Below, one piece after another: positions 1 to 7,612 of a DNA stretch of 35,635 nt. Source of the DNA: Thermoflexales bacterium (GTDB taxonomy: Bacteria > Chloroflexota > Anaerolineae > J036 > Brachytrichaceae). A model generated the notes under the pieces. It worked only from the letters and a program-made list of their open reading frames with translations. It was not told the DNA's origin and ran no database searches. Within the stretch, counting starts at the first letter, position 1; each line of letters begins with the position of its first letter. The position numbers and the translations under genes are program-made. The stretch is taken from NCBI GenBank assembly GCA_025056965.1, contig JANWVF010000109.1, positions 1 to 35,635 on the forward strand, given 5' to 3'.

Positions 1-2
1 AG

Positions 3-1043
3 AATGCCTTCATCGAAGTCGAAACGTTCGCCTTCAAGCGCGGCTATGTGCGCGGATCGCAGGTGCGCAAGCCGGATTTTGCCGATTCTCGTGTGAAGGT
101 CGAAGATGCGCCTTTGCCCTTCGGCATTTGTGCCTGGAACTACGGGCTGCATGATCCGTTCGATCGCAACCTATTTGCCGGAAGTGGCAAGACCGGCTGG
201 GTGCTGATCACGCACCGCGTCGTGAACGGCGAGGGCTACAACTACGAGGACTGGTCGCGCAACGGCTATGGGGTGATCGCCCGGTTAAACAACGACTACG
301 GCGGCAGCGGCACCATCCCTACGCCGGAGCATTACGATGCCTTCGCCGACCAGTGCCGGCGCTGGGTGCTGAACTCGCGCGGCAACCTGATCTGGGTGAT
401 CGGCAACGAGATGAACAACCCGCGCGAGTGGCCGAATCAGGATCCTTGGAACCCTGGCAACAACCCAGCCGACGCTATCACGCCGGAGCGTTACGCGGCT
501 TGCTTCAACAAGGTGCGCGCGGCGATCAAGAGCGTACAACCGAGGGCGATCGTCGTGCCCGGCGCGATAGATCCGTTCCAAGGACCGCGCCAGAGCTGCC
601 TCGAGTACTTCGAGCGGATGCTGGCCGCGATCACCGACCTCGATGGGATTGCCCTACACTGCTACACACACGGCTACACGCCCGACTTAGTCACGTCGCT
701 TGAGCGGTTCGCGCATGATCCGCTGCGCTGGCAGTATTACCACTTCCGCTCGTATACGACGCTGCTGGATGTGATCCCGCCGCAACATCGCCTTAAGCCG
801 GTCTACATTACTGAGACCGATCCGCACGGCCCTCAGCCGTGGAGCGGTGGCGAGAACGGCTGGGTGCAGGCCGCCTATGCGGAGATTGCGCGATACAACA
901 ATCAGCCCCATGCGCAGCAGATTCAATGTCTGATACTATATCGTTGGTCGCGCGATGACATCTATAGCATCGTGGACAAGCCCGGTGTGCAGAATGATAT
1001 TCGTGCGACAATTAGGACAACTGACTATCGGTGGAGGGGTTAA
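3..1043 (+). CDS. Glycoside hydrolase-like TIM-barrel protein, 5'-truncated by the window edge
   Basis: The reading frame is open from the first complete codon at position 3, so the N-terminus lies outside the window. The GTG at 48 is only an internal valine. The protein resembles clan GH-A (GH5/GH39-like) barrels. A strand-4 motif VIGNEMNN places the likely acid/base glutamate at codon 408-410. A later VYITETD motif places the likely nucleophile glutamate at 813-815. Other barrel-like pieces are FGICAWNYG near the start and ALHCYTHG before the nucleophile. The two glutamates about 135 residues apart fit the usual spacing, so the enzyme may be active on a beta-linked glycan, but the substrate cannot be told. 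No signal peptide can be assessed. Two unrecognised genes follow on the same strand, the first only 2 nt after this stop, so they probably share a transcript. Confidence 0.62.
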   Translation, partial: NAFIEVETFAFKRGYVRGSQVRKPDFADSRVKVEDAPLPFGICAWNYGLHDPFDRNLFAGSGKTGWVLITHRVVNGEGYNYEDWSRNGYGVIARLNNDYGGSGTIPTPEHYDAFADQCRRWVLNSRGNLIWVIGNEMNNPREWPNQDPWNPGNNPADAITPERYAACFNKVRAAIKSVQPRAIVVPGAIDPFQGPRQSCLEYFERMLAAITDLDGIALHCYTHGYTPDLVTSLERFAHDPLRWQYYHFRSYTTLLDVIPPQHRLKPVYITETDPHGPQPWSGGENGWVQAAYAEIARYNNQPHAQQIQCLILYRWSRDDIYSIVDKPGVQNDIRATIRTTDYRWRG

Positions 1044-1045
1044 CC

Positions 1046-1591
1046 GTGAGCACAAACAAGAAAGCTAGTTTTGAATCGGCAAACGACGAGGCCGCAAAGT
1101 CGCCATCGGTACCGCCCGAGTCGGGAGTCAACCCGGCGATAGACGAGCTGCGCGCATTGGTGCTGCCCTCGACCAGCTTGGCAGCGATGGGCTTCGAGAC
1201 AGCAGCGACGCCCAAGGATCTGCTCAGTGGCCAGACGCTCGGCGATGCGCTGAAGTCGTTCATTCGGCAGCTCACCGATTCGCTCGGCCAGATGGCCGAT
1301 AATCTGAGCAGCCTGGAGGTGCGCACCTTCGCCAGCAACGACTTGCATCAAGTGCGCTACGACTTTGCCACGCGCGAGTTCAACGGGCCGGTGAGGCTGC
1401 GCGCGCTCACCCGCATCAACCTGGACGGCGACATGCAGGTCGTCGTGCCGGAGAAGGACGACCAACTGGACGAGATGCTGTGGGCTGCGCACGTGTCCAT
1501 GGTGAAAGAGGCACAGGCGACGCGCGCCCAGTTCATCGGCTCGATGACCGAGATGGCAATGCGGCTGATCGGGCTGTTCAGTCGGCCGTAG
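1046..1591 (+). CDS. Hypothetical protein, 181 aa
   Basis: I do not recognise this family. I chose the GTG at 1046 because GGAGGGG lies 6 nt upstream, overlapping the end of the glycosidase gene. A GTG at 1031 in the same frame would lie upstream of that ribosome-binding site. The protein has a polar N-terminal 40 residues, then a helical stretch (around SFIRQLTDSLGQMADNL), a possible beta-rich middle containing VRLRALTRINLDGD, and a helical C-terminus ending in an amphipathic IGLFSRP tail. No signal peptide, metal motif or catalytic signature is visible. Tight spacing to the upstream glycosidase and 23 nt to the next gene suggest a three-gene transcription unit. Codon use matches the neighbours, so it is probably a genuine gene. 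Function unknown. Confidence 0.7.
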   Translation: MSTNKKASFESANDEAAKSPSVPPESGVNPAIDELRALVLPSTSLAAMGFETAATPKDLLSGQTLGDALKSFIRQLTDSLGQMADNLSSLEVRTFASNDLHQVRYDFATREFNGPVRLRALTRINLDGDMQVVVPEKDDQLDEMLWAAHVSMVKEAQATRAQFIGSMTEMAMRLIGLFSRP

Positions 1592-1614
1592 CACGACGTA
1601 GCACAAGGTAAGGT

Positions 1615-2295
1615 ATGGATGCCGTCCAAGCGCTGCTCGGCGCATGGACGACCACGGCGTCGGAGGGTGCGCCGGTCTGGCGCCGCGAGTTGTCGTCGGA
1701 TCAGCACGCGCGGCACACTGCGATTGATGGGCCGGAGCCGAGCCCGGCATCCATCGAGCGGGTCATCGAGCGCCTGAGCCGATTCGCCGACGGCTGGTCG
1801 CCGACGGGGTATTCGCGCGCCAAGTCACTTGGCGCACCGGCGAGAACGCCTGAAGACGCGCTGGCCAACGCCCTGGACGACATCGCTGCGGCGCAAGCTA
1901 AGCGCCTGAGTGATCCGCTGCAGACCGTGCAGGAAGAAGTTGTCGAGTTCTTCCGACGCATGCATGACCTCATGGCGCACTATGCGGTGATCGAAACCGT
2001 GTCCAATGGTGCGGTCGTCGCGCGCACCATGGTCAGTTGGACGGGGGATTTCAAATCGCTTTGGCGCACGGGATTGACGGCGGAGGAGATTCGCCTGCAC
2101 AAGCGCAACGTGAGGGCTGCACTGGCACGGCGCGCTATGCTCATCCGGCTGATGAGCGTGATCGGCGCGAGCGCGGCGAAGATCGCCTTGCGACTAATGA
2201 CGCCCGGCGCGCAGCTCCTCGTCCTGCCGGCTTTGTGGCAGTTCGTCCGTGAGGTGCTCAAGGAGGCGCGCCGGGAAGAAACGCCCCTCAGTTGA
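1615..2295 (+). CDS. Hypothetical protein with hydrophobic C-terminal segment, 226 aa
   Basis: Unrecognised protein starting at ATG 1615, preceded by an AAGG-type weak ribosome-binding site. Residues about 40-110 look helical and charged. Residues about 170-215 are hydrophobic (MLIRLMSVIGASAAKIAL, then LLVLPALWQFV) and could form one or two membrane or membrane-surface helices before a charged tail. No enzyme motif is visible. It lies 23 nt after the 181-aa hypothetical gene on the same strand. The two may encode partner proteins, but that rests only on adjacency. Its 3' end overlaps by 8 bp the convergent GH4 gene. Confidence 0.68.
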   Translation: MDAVQALLGAWTTTASEGAPVWRRELSSDQHARHTAIDGPEPSPASIERVIERLSRFADGWSPTGYSRAKSLGAPARTPEDALANALDDIAAAQAKRLSDPLQTVQEEVVEFFRRMHDLMAHYAVIETVSNGAVVARTMVSWTGDFKSLWRTGLTAEEIRLHKRNVRAALARRAMLIRLMSVIGASAAKIALRLMTPGAQLLVLPALWQFVREVLKEARREETPLS

Positions 2296-3589
2296 AGTGC
2301 GGCAGCAGGCCGGTGGCTTCGTGTGCGGCGATGAGATCATCCACCAGCGCGCGGATCTGATTCAGGTCTAGCTCGGCGGCAGTGTGCGGATCGAGATAGG
2401 CCGCTTGGTAAATGTAATCCCGCTTGCCGGTGAGCGCCGCCTCGACGGTCAGCTCCTGCACGTTGATATTGGTGCGCATGAGGGCGGCGAGCTGGGGTGG
2501 CAACTTGCCGATCTTGGTCGGTTGCAAGCCGTTCTTATCCACCAGCACCGGCACCTCGACGCAGCAGCCCTGCGGCAGGTTGTCAATGAGGCCATCGTTA
2601 GGCACGTTGCCGTAGATCACGCGCGGCTGACCGGTTTCCATGCTGTGGATGATGAGTGAGCCGTATTCGTGGCTGCGGCGCACCTCGATGTCTTCGCCGG
2701 ATTCCAAGCGGGCGCGCATCTCCTGCCAGCCGGCGATCTGCGCCTCGCAGCGGCGAATGTATTCGTCGAGCGGGATGTTGAAGCGGTCAATCAGATCAGG
2801 CCGGTCGCGCTTGATGAACCATGGCACGTACTCACTAAAGTGCTCGCTGGACTCAGTGACGAAGTAGCCGAAATGCTTGAACACTTCGTAACGCACTAAG
2901 TTCCAAGTGGGTTGCTTACCCTCTTCCAGCACCTTGCGGATGCGCGGGTAAAGGTCCTCACCGTTGCGCTCGAACTTCAGGTAGAAGGCCATGTGATTGA
3001 TGCCGGCGCACAGGTAGTTGATTTCCTCGATCGGCACGCCGATGTCCCAGGCCAGCTGTTCGGCCGTGCCCTGCACGCTGTGGCACAAGCCGACCGTGCG
3101 AATCTTTGTTGCCCGGCTGATCGCCCAGCAGTTCATCGCCATCGGGTTGACGTATTGCAGGAAGGTCACGTGTGGGCACAGCGATTCCATCTCGCGGCAG
3201 ATATCGAGGAAGACCGGAATCGTGCGCAGTGCGCGCATGATGCCGCCGACGCCAAGCGTATCGGCGATGGTCTGGCGCAGGCCGTATTTCTTGGGCACCT
3301 CGAAGTCAATCACCGTGCTCGGCTTGTAGCCGCCGATCTGGAACATGCTGATGGCGTAGTCCGCGCCATCGAGGGCGCAGCGCCGATCCTGAGTGGCTTC
3401 GATCTTCGGCTTCGCGCCAAGCTTGGCGGCCACTTTGTGGGCCACGATTTCTGAGGTGCGCAGACGATCAGGGTCAATATCGAACAAGCTGATGTGAGCG
3501 TCGGCCAGTTCAGGGAAGCTGAGGATATCGCCGAGCAGGTTCTTCGCGAACACGGTGCTGCCGGCGCCGATGAAGGTGATCTTTGGCAT
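2288..3589 (-). CDS. GH4 family alpha-galactosidase-type glycosidase (MelA-like)
   Basis: A cytoplasmic NAD- and divalent-metal-dependent glycosidase of family GH4, 433 aa, the usual length. The N-terminus holds the nucleotide-binding ITFIGAGSTVFAKNLL. NPM is at about 148-150, the metal-site CHSV tetrad at 169-172 and GINHMAF at about 196-202. Within GH4, CHSV is the signature associated with alpha-galactosidases, whereas CHEV, CHG and CDMP mark other specificities. I therefore prefer alpha-galactosidase, without excluding other alpha-hexosides. GH4 enzymes cleave by an oxidation-elimination mechanism using NAD+ and Mn2+. The gene lies 123 bp downstream of a sugar permease on the same strand, which suggests it hydrolyses the imported oligosaccharide. 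A possible promoter of its own lies in that gap. No clear Shine-Dalgarno precedes the ATG. Its G+C is normal, unlike the transport genes upstream. Confidence 0.9.
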   Translation of the reverse strand: MPKITFIGAGSTVFAKNLLGDILSFPELADAHISLFDIDPDRLRTSEIVAHKVAAKLGAKPKIEATQDRRCALDGADYAISMFQIGGYKPSTVIDFEVPKKYGLRQTIADTLGVGGIMRALRTIPVFLDICREMESLCPHVTFLQYVNPMAMNCWAISRATKIRTVGLCHSVQGTAEQLAWDIGVPIEEINYLCAGINHMAFYLKFERNGEDLYPRIRKVLEEGKQPTWNLVRYEVFKHFGYFVTESSEHFSEYVPWFIKRDRPDLIDRFNIPLDEYIRRCEAQIAGWQEMRARLESGEDIEVRRSHEYGSLIIHSMETGQPRVIYGNVPNDGLIDNLPQGCCVEVPVLVDKNGLQPTKIGKLPPQLAALMRTNINVQELTVEAALTGKRDYIYQAAYLDPHTAAELDLNQIRALVDDLIAAHEATGLLPHFN

Positions 3590-3641
3590 ACTCAGGTGAA
3601 CTCGATTTGCGTTTTGACGTTTCGGAATCGTCTAGGCTTCA

Positions 3642-3670
3642 ATGCTAAACTGAAAGTCGCAAAACGTAAA
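3642..3670 (-). promoter_or_regulatory. Candidate internal promoter for the GH4 gene
   Basis: On the minus strand TTTACG, a 17-nt spacer and TAGCAT fit a sigma-70 promoter (4 of 6 matches in each box), about 50 nt upstream of the GH4 ATG. Related GCGTTTACGTTTTGC and, in the opposite orientation, GCGTTTTGACGTTT sequences flank it. They could be an operator pair of a LacI-type repressor. This is speculative. Confidence 0.3.
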
Positions 3671-3712
3671 CGCCCATCCTGATCCAAACTTCTTCCCGGC
3701 TCGATCACGCCT

Positions 3713-4621
3713 CTAGACCTTCAGACCGGTTAGCACAACGCCAGACACGAAGTAACGCTGTGCAGCAGCGAATAAGACCAGCACTGGAATGGTCATGATC
3801 GCAGCGCCAGCCATTAACAAATGGTCGCGCGGATCGGTAGTCTCTAATGCCATGTGTTGGAAGGTGCGCAAGCCTACAGCTGCAGTGTAACGTGCCATAG
3901 TGTTAAGGTATATAAATGGTCCAAAGAAGTCATTCCAATCTGTTAAAAATTGCAAGATTGCAACAGTGGTCAAAGCCGGCTTCATAAGTGGCACGAGTAC
4001 GCTCCACAAGATGCGAAATGGGCCAGCACCGTCTATCGTGGCAGCCTCATCTAGATCCCTAGGGATGCTCATGATAAACTGACGAAGTAGAAAAATCATG
4101 AATGCGCCACCACCCAGCCACGCGCCTATCGTTAATGGCACATACGTGTCTATCAGCTTTAGATTAAAAAACAATAGATACTGAGGAATGATCGTGACGA
4201 TCGCTGGGATCATCATTGTGCTAAGCAAAAGCACAAACCAGACGTTCTTGCCGAAGAAATTGAAGCGTGCAAAAGCATAAGCAGTCATCGTAGCAGTAAA
4301 AATCGTGCCTGGGATGTTGATGAGCACGATAGTAAAACTATTGATCATCCAGCGGGCAAAGGGCACTAGTCGAAGGACATCCGCATAGTTAGACCATTGG
4401 GGGACCTCTGGCCAAAGGCGCGGGGTATAAGATCGCAATTCCTGCCAGGTCTGCAGCGAGCTAGACAGAGTCCAGAAAAGCGGGAAGGCAAAGAAAAGAC
4501 CGAATATCGTGAGCAGGACGTAGGTAATAAGCTTCTTAGCACGATGAGATCGCTTTGCGCGTAGCGAGGCATAGCCCGCCGAAAGGGTTGACACGGACGG
4601 TTGAGTTGAGGCCATAGTCAT
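3713..4621 (-). CDS. Sugar ABC transporter permease (MalG/UgpE-like)
   Basis: Inner-membrane permease of a carbohydrate importer, 302 aa, with six predicted membrane helices beginning at about residue 30 (TYVLLTIFGLFFAFPLFW). The cytoplasmic EAA loop, which docks the ATPase, reads DEAATIDGAGPFRILWSVL near residues 200-218 and contains the conserved EAA...G pattern. The order binding protein, MalF-like, MalG-like is standard for CUT1-family importers. The gene starts 12 nt after the previous stop, so it is co-transcribed. No good ribosome-binding site is seen, which suggests translational coupling. Local base composition is unusually AT-rich: 3901-3960 has 18 G/C of 60 by hand count. No ATPase gene is nearby. 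Confidence 0.92.
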   Translation of the reverse strand: MTMASTQPSVSTLSAGYASLRAKRSHRAKKLITYVLLTIFGLFFAFPLFWTLSSSLQTWQELRSYTPRLWPEVPQWSNYADVLRLVPFARWMINSFTIVLINIPGTIFTATMTAYAFARFNFFGKNVWFVLLLSTMMIPAIVTIIPQYLLFFNLKLIDTYVPLTIGAWLGGGAFMIFLLRQFIMSIPRDLDEAATIDGAGPFRILWSVLVPLMKPALTTVAILQFLTDWNDFFGPFIYLNTMARYTAAVGLRTFQHMALETTDPRDHLLMAGAAIMTIPVLVLFAAAQRYFVSGVVLTGLKV

Positions 4622-4633
4622 TGGCTACTGGTG

Positions 4634-5572
4634 CTATTCACCGTAGTAAAAGACAAGCCGCTTGGACAAGCGTATCTGTATCAAGGTCAGAATAACGATG
4701 ATGACTGCAAGCACCCAGGCTAGGGCTGCGCCATACCCCATATTGAAGTAATCGAAGGCATGTTTCCAGATGTGTAAAGCAAAGAACCAGGTGGCAAATC
4801 CCGGCCCACCTTCAGTAGCGACGAATGCAGCTGCAAAAGTCTGCATAGCACCAATAATCCCGAGCACCGTGTTGAAGAAAATCGTGGGTGTGAGCATAGG
4901 TATTGTGACGTGGCGCGTTGACTGCCATGAATTGGCGCCATCAATGGCAGCCGCATCGTAGAGCTCTTGAGGTACGTTCTGTAGACCGGCTAGGAAAATG
5001 ATCATTTGAGTGCCGCCAATTGCTCCCCATAAGCGCAGTAATACGAGCGAAGGGATTGCCCACTGGCTGTCGGAGAACCAGCCTGGTGGACGTTCCATGC
5101 CCATCCCCCGCAGTGCTTGATTGACAATGCCGAAGTCACTGTTTAGCAACCATTTGAATAGCAGGACGGAAGCGACTAAAGGCACTAGAGAAGGCATGAA
5201 GAACAATGTGCGATAGATTGTGACACCGCGTAGCTTGGAGTTGAGCAGAATGGCCAGAAACATTGAACCGACCACGCTCAGCGGCACACTTAACAGTGTG
5301 TAATAGGCCGTGCGGCCTAGCGACGGCCAGAACAGGTCATCGCCGGTAAACATGTGCACATAGTTTCTAAGGCCGATGAATTCAGGGGGGCTCAACACGT
5401 CATATTTTGTGAAACTCAGATAGAAAGAGTAAAGACTAGGCCCAATGAACAATCCAAAGAAACCCAGGAGCCAGGGCAGCATAAAAAGATAGCCATATAG
5501 ATTCTGTCGGTAACGTGTTGCTGAAGACCTTCTTCTCGGTCTTGTCTCTTTTGCCGAAGCTATGTTTGTCAT
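4634..5572 (-). CDS. Sugar ABC transporter permease (MalF/UgpA-like)
   Basis: Inner-membrane permease, 312 aa, six predicted membrane helices starting near residue 28 (YGYLFMLPWLLGFFGLFIG). The EAA loop appears as LYDAAAIDGANSWQSTRHV, followed by IPMLTPTIFF, as in UgpA/MalF-type subunits. It would form a heterodimer with the MalG-like product of the next gene and receive substrate from the lipoprotein encoded upstream. The ATG is preceded by a strong GGGAGGAG ribosome-binding site. That site sits in a small inverted repeat and directly next to an 18-bp stem-loop. Base composition is lower in G+C than in genes outside the operon. Confidence 0.92.
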   Translation of the reverse strand: MTNIASAKETRPRRRSSATRYRQNLYGYLFMLPWLLGFFGLFIGPSLYSFYLSFTKYDVLSPPEFIGLRNYVHMFTGDDLFWPSLGRTAYYTLLSVPLSVVGSMFLAILLNSKLRGVTIYRTLFFMPSLVPLVASVLLFKWLLNSDFGIVNQALRGMGMERPPGWFSDSQWAIPSLVLLRLWGAIGGTQMIIFLAGLQNVPQELYDAAAIDGANSWQSTRHVTIPMLTPTIFFNTVLGIIGAMQTFAAAFVATEGGPGFATWFFALHIWKHAFDYFNMGYGAALAWVLAVIIVILTLIQIRLSKRLVFYYGE

Positions 5573-5576
5573 TCAC

Positions 5577-5590
5577 GCTCCTCCCGGAGC
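5577..5590 (-). promoter_or_regulatory. Shine-Dalgarno inside a small inverted repeat
   Basis: On the minus strand GCTCC-GGGA-GGAGC forms a 5-bp stem with a 4-nt loop that contains part of the GGGAGGAG ribosome-binding site of the MalF-like permease. If it folds it would partly hide the site and reduce translation. It shares its outer base with the large stem-loop at 5590-5633. Confidence 0.4.
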
Positions 5591-5633
5591 GCGCATTTCG
5601 TGTGTGGACATACCGCCACACACGAAATGCGCG
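5590..5633 (-). repeat. Perfect 18-bp stem-loop between binding-protein and permease genes
   Basis: The arms 5590-5607 and 5616-5633 are exact reverse complements, with an 8-nt loop. The structure lies in the 99-bp gap between the binding-protein stop and the permease start. It lacks a U tract, so it is not a typical intrinsic terminator. Such structures between malE-like and malF-like genes are known to protect the upstream mRNA from 3' exonucleases and to give excess binding protein. A similar stem-loop lies at the same place in the second importer operon (33919-33954). Confidence 0.85.
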
Positions 5634-5671
5634 AGGCTTACGAGAGCACGACCACGTAGAGTAGTTGCTAG

Positions 5672-7060
5672 CTATGCTGGTTCCATGTCCAAGACCTTTT
5701 GAATGTTGTTATGCAGGTCCTGCAAACCCTGTTCAAAGGGAATGTTCTCATTGGGATCCATCATCCGAGTGGCCCACTGCTGACAAGCGTCCGTATATTC
5801 TCGGCCGCGTGAGTTGGCTGGCGCATGCGCAGGAATACCGTTCTCTAGGTTGGGGACAAACCACTTGTGAACCGGATCTCGATTGATCAGCTCTTGCAAC
5901 ACGTCTGGTCTTACGAATGCACCTTGGCCGGCAACTAGGTTGAATCCCATTGTGCCCTCGAAGCTCGTGATGTGCTTGAGAAATTGAAATGCCTCTTGCG
6001 GATGCTTACAGCCCTTGAGGATGTTCCAGGTGCCACCGCGGATCTGAGATGGTGGCCTGCCATCTGTGCGCATTGGCAGGAGGCCCTGGGTTGCCTCGGC
6101 AACCGATGGGTCCTTGATGTCGCGCTTAAAGTTACGTACGTTGAGAGAGCCACCCCAGTACATGGACAATTTACCCTCGAGGAGGGCAGAGGCCATGTTC
6201 TGCATATCCGCCGGTCGCGGCAGAATCTTTTCCTCTACGGCTAGCCGGTATGCCCAGCGCAGTGCTTCCTGCGCGTTCTTATCATCCATCAACAAGCACT
6301 TCTTGCCCTCTGCGTCAATGAGATCACCATTGAATGCGCGAGTGAGCGTAACCAGGTGACCTTCGGTATAGAGAATCCCTAAACCAAAGCGTTCATCCTT
6401 TTTGTAAAGCTGGCGCGCCCATTCAGCGTAGGTATCCATGGACGTGTCGTAGGATACCGGATCAGGTGGTGTGATGCCCGCCTCCTTCAGGTGCAGCGCG
6501 TTGATGACGATAGTATCTTGTCCTGCCCATCCCCAGCTTGGTAATCCGTACAGCTGACCCTTGTAATACTGCAAACGTATGAACTGATCGAACCATTGCT
6601 TAAGATCCGTCTTATCAGCAGCCACTAGATCATCCAGAGGTCTGATGATGTTCTTGTCAATTGCTCGCCAGAAATGGAAGTGTGATGGATCGAACGCGAT
6701 TATGTCGCCCAAATCTCCAGCGGCAAACTGGGCATACATCTTCCCATAGTTGTCCTGCTGGCTAGCTCCTGTAAGTGGACGAAATTCGATCTCAATGTTT
6801 GGATACAGTGCCTTAAAAGTCTTGATGCGCTCTTCGTTCCATCCTGTGCCGGGGGCACGGAATGTATCCCACTTTAGCAGCACCTTCTCACCTGTGGCAG
6901 TGGTAGGCTCAGAGGCGGTCGACGGCTCTGATGCTAATGACTGTTGGCTTGTGCTGGGAGTCGGCGGCGCAGTCGGAGCAGCACATGCAGCTAGTATGCT
7001 GGCGGCTAGGCTGCCACCTGCTATCTGGAGAAATTGGCGGCGCGAGGTTCTCTTCGACAT
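5672..7060 (-). CDS. Sugar ABC transporter substrate-binding lipoprotein (Tat-type signal)
   Basis: Extracytoplasmic binding protein of family-1 (MalE/UgpB-like), 462 aa. The N-terminus has a twin-arginine motif SRRQFLQ at about residues 6-12, a hydrophobic stretch and a lipobox LAAC with the lipidated cysteine at 26. It should therefore be exported folded by Tat and anchored to the membrane. A Pro/Ser/Thr-rich linker follows (about 27-55). The mature part has typical features such as NIEIEFRPL, GQLYGLPSWGWAG and a C-terminal HAPANSRGREY region. A strong AGGAGG ribosome-binding site precedes the ATG. It is the first gene of the operon, with the permeases and a GH4 enzyme downstream, so an alpha-galactoside or related oligosaccharide is the likely ligand. 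Confidence 0.92.
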   Translation of the reverse strand: MSKRTSRRQFLQIAGGSLAASILAACAAPTAPPTPSTSQQSLASEPSTASEPTTATGEKVLLKWDTFRAPGTGWNEERIKTFKALYPNIEIEFRPLTGASQQDNYGKMYAQFAAGDLGDIIAFDPSHFHFWRAIDKNIIRPLDDLVAADKTDLKQWFDQFIRLQYYKGQLYGLPSWGWAGQDTIVINALHLKEAGITPPDPVSYDTSMDTYAEWARQLYKKDERFGLGILYTEGHLVTLTRAFNGDLIDAEGKKCLLMDDKNAQEALRWAYRLAVEEKILPRPADMQNMASALLEGKLSMYWGGSLNVRNFKRDIKDPSVAEATQGLLPMRTDGRPPSQIRGGTWNILKGCKHPQEAFQFLKHITSFEGTMGFNLVAGQGAFVRPDVLQELINRDPVHKWFVPNLENGIPAHAPANSRGREYTDACQQWATRMMDPNENIPFEQGLQDLHNNIQKVLDMEPA

Positions 7061-7140
7061 GGAATTTATCCTCCTAGCAGAAAAGGTTTTTCGGATCGGC
7101 CACCATGCTTCGATTAGGGGACTTTGCTGATGGCAAGCGA

Positions 7141-7169
7141 AAGATATGATTCCATCGTCAAATTGTCAA
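7141..7169 (-). promoter_or_regulatory. Sigma-70 promoter of the first ABC operon
   Basis: On the minus strand a perfect TTGACA (7169-7164), a 17-nt spacer and TATCTT (7146-7141) lie about 80 nt upstream of the binding-protein ATG. The -35 lies in a short direct repeat, TTTGACAATTTGAC, which might also bind a regulator. This is the best housekeeping-type promoter in the window. Confidence 0.65.
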
Positions 7170-7268
7170 ATGATCAGCAGCCTAGCAGCCTAGAGCTTAG
7201 TAGTCGTCGGGACTTATGCGTCTATGCAAGCTGAATAACTTTAGCGGCGAGTGACGATGCATCGTCCC

Positions 7269-7536
7269 ATGCACGACATCTTTCGACAGGCCTTTGTGCT
7301 GCTGCCGTTTGATGGCATTCGGCGCTGCCTCCATGCGGCGGTGATCGCCCTGAAAGCTGCTGGCCTACCTGGCATGCCTGCTCGAGCTACTCGCTGAGTT
7401 TATCCAGAGCGTTTGGCTCTCGGTGTGGCCATCAACTGAACATGCTGCCAGCTGCCGAGCGCTGTGGAGCGCCGGGCGCGACGCGACCGAGCGGTTCGCC
7501 AAGTCCATGGCCGGATGCCGTTGGCCGGAGGCTTGA
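7269..7536 (+). pseudogene. Possible decayed reading frame in the 7170-7612 gap
   Basis: The gap between the first ABC operon and the ATP-grasp gene holds no intact recognisable gene. From ATG 7269 a 42-codon frame (start MHDIFRQAFVLLPFDGIRR) ends at 7397. The next frame is open across that stop and continues with YLACLLELLAEFIQSVWL to a TGA at 7534-7536. The two together could be a frameshifted old gene. I cannot name a family, and chance is a serious alternative. A weak 6-bp inverted repeat (TTGGAC/GTCCAA, 7556-7574) lies nearby. Confidence 0.2.
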
Positions 7537-7612
7537 CGAGACGTCGAAGAGATGATTGGACGAAAGTAGTCCAAATATGCTTCAAAAGCGCGCTTGCCTG
7601 TTGAGACGCGGG

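Noticed and set aside
5590-5633. Intrinsic terminator at the 18-bp stem-loop
   Set aside because: No U tract follows on either strand, and the operon continues through it.
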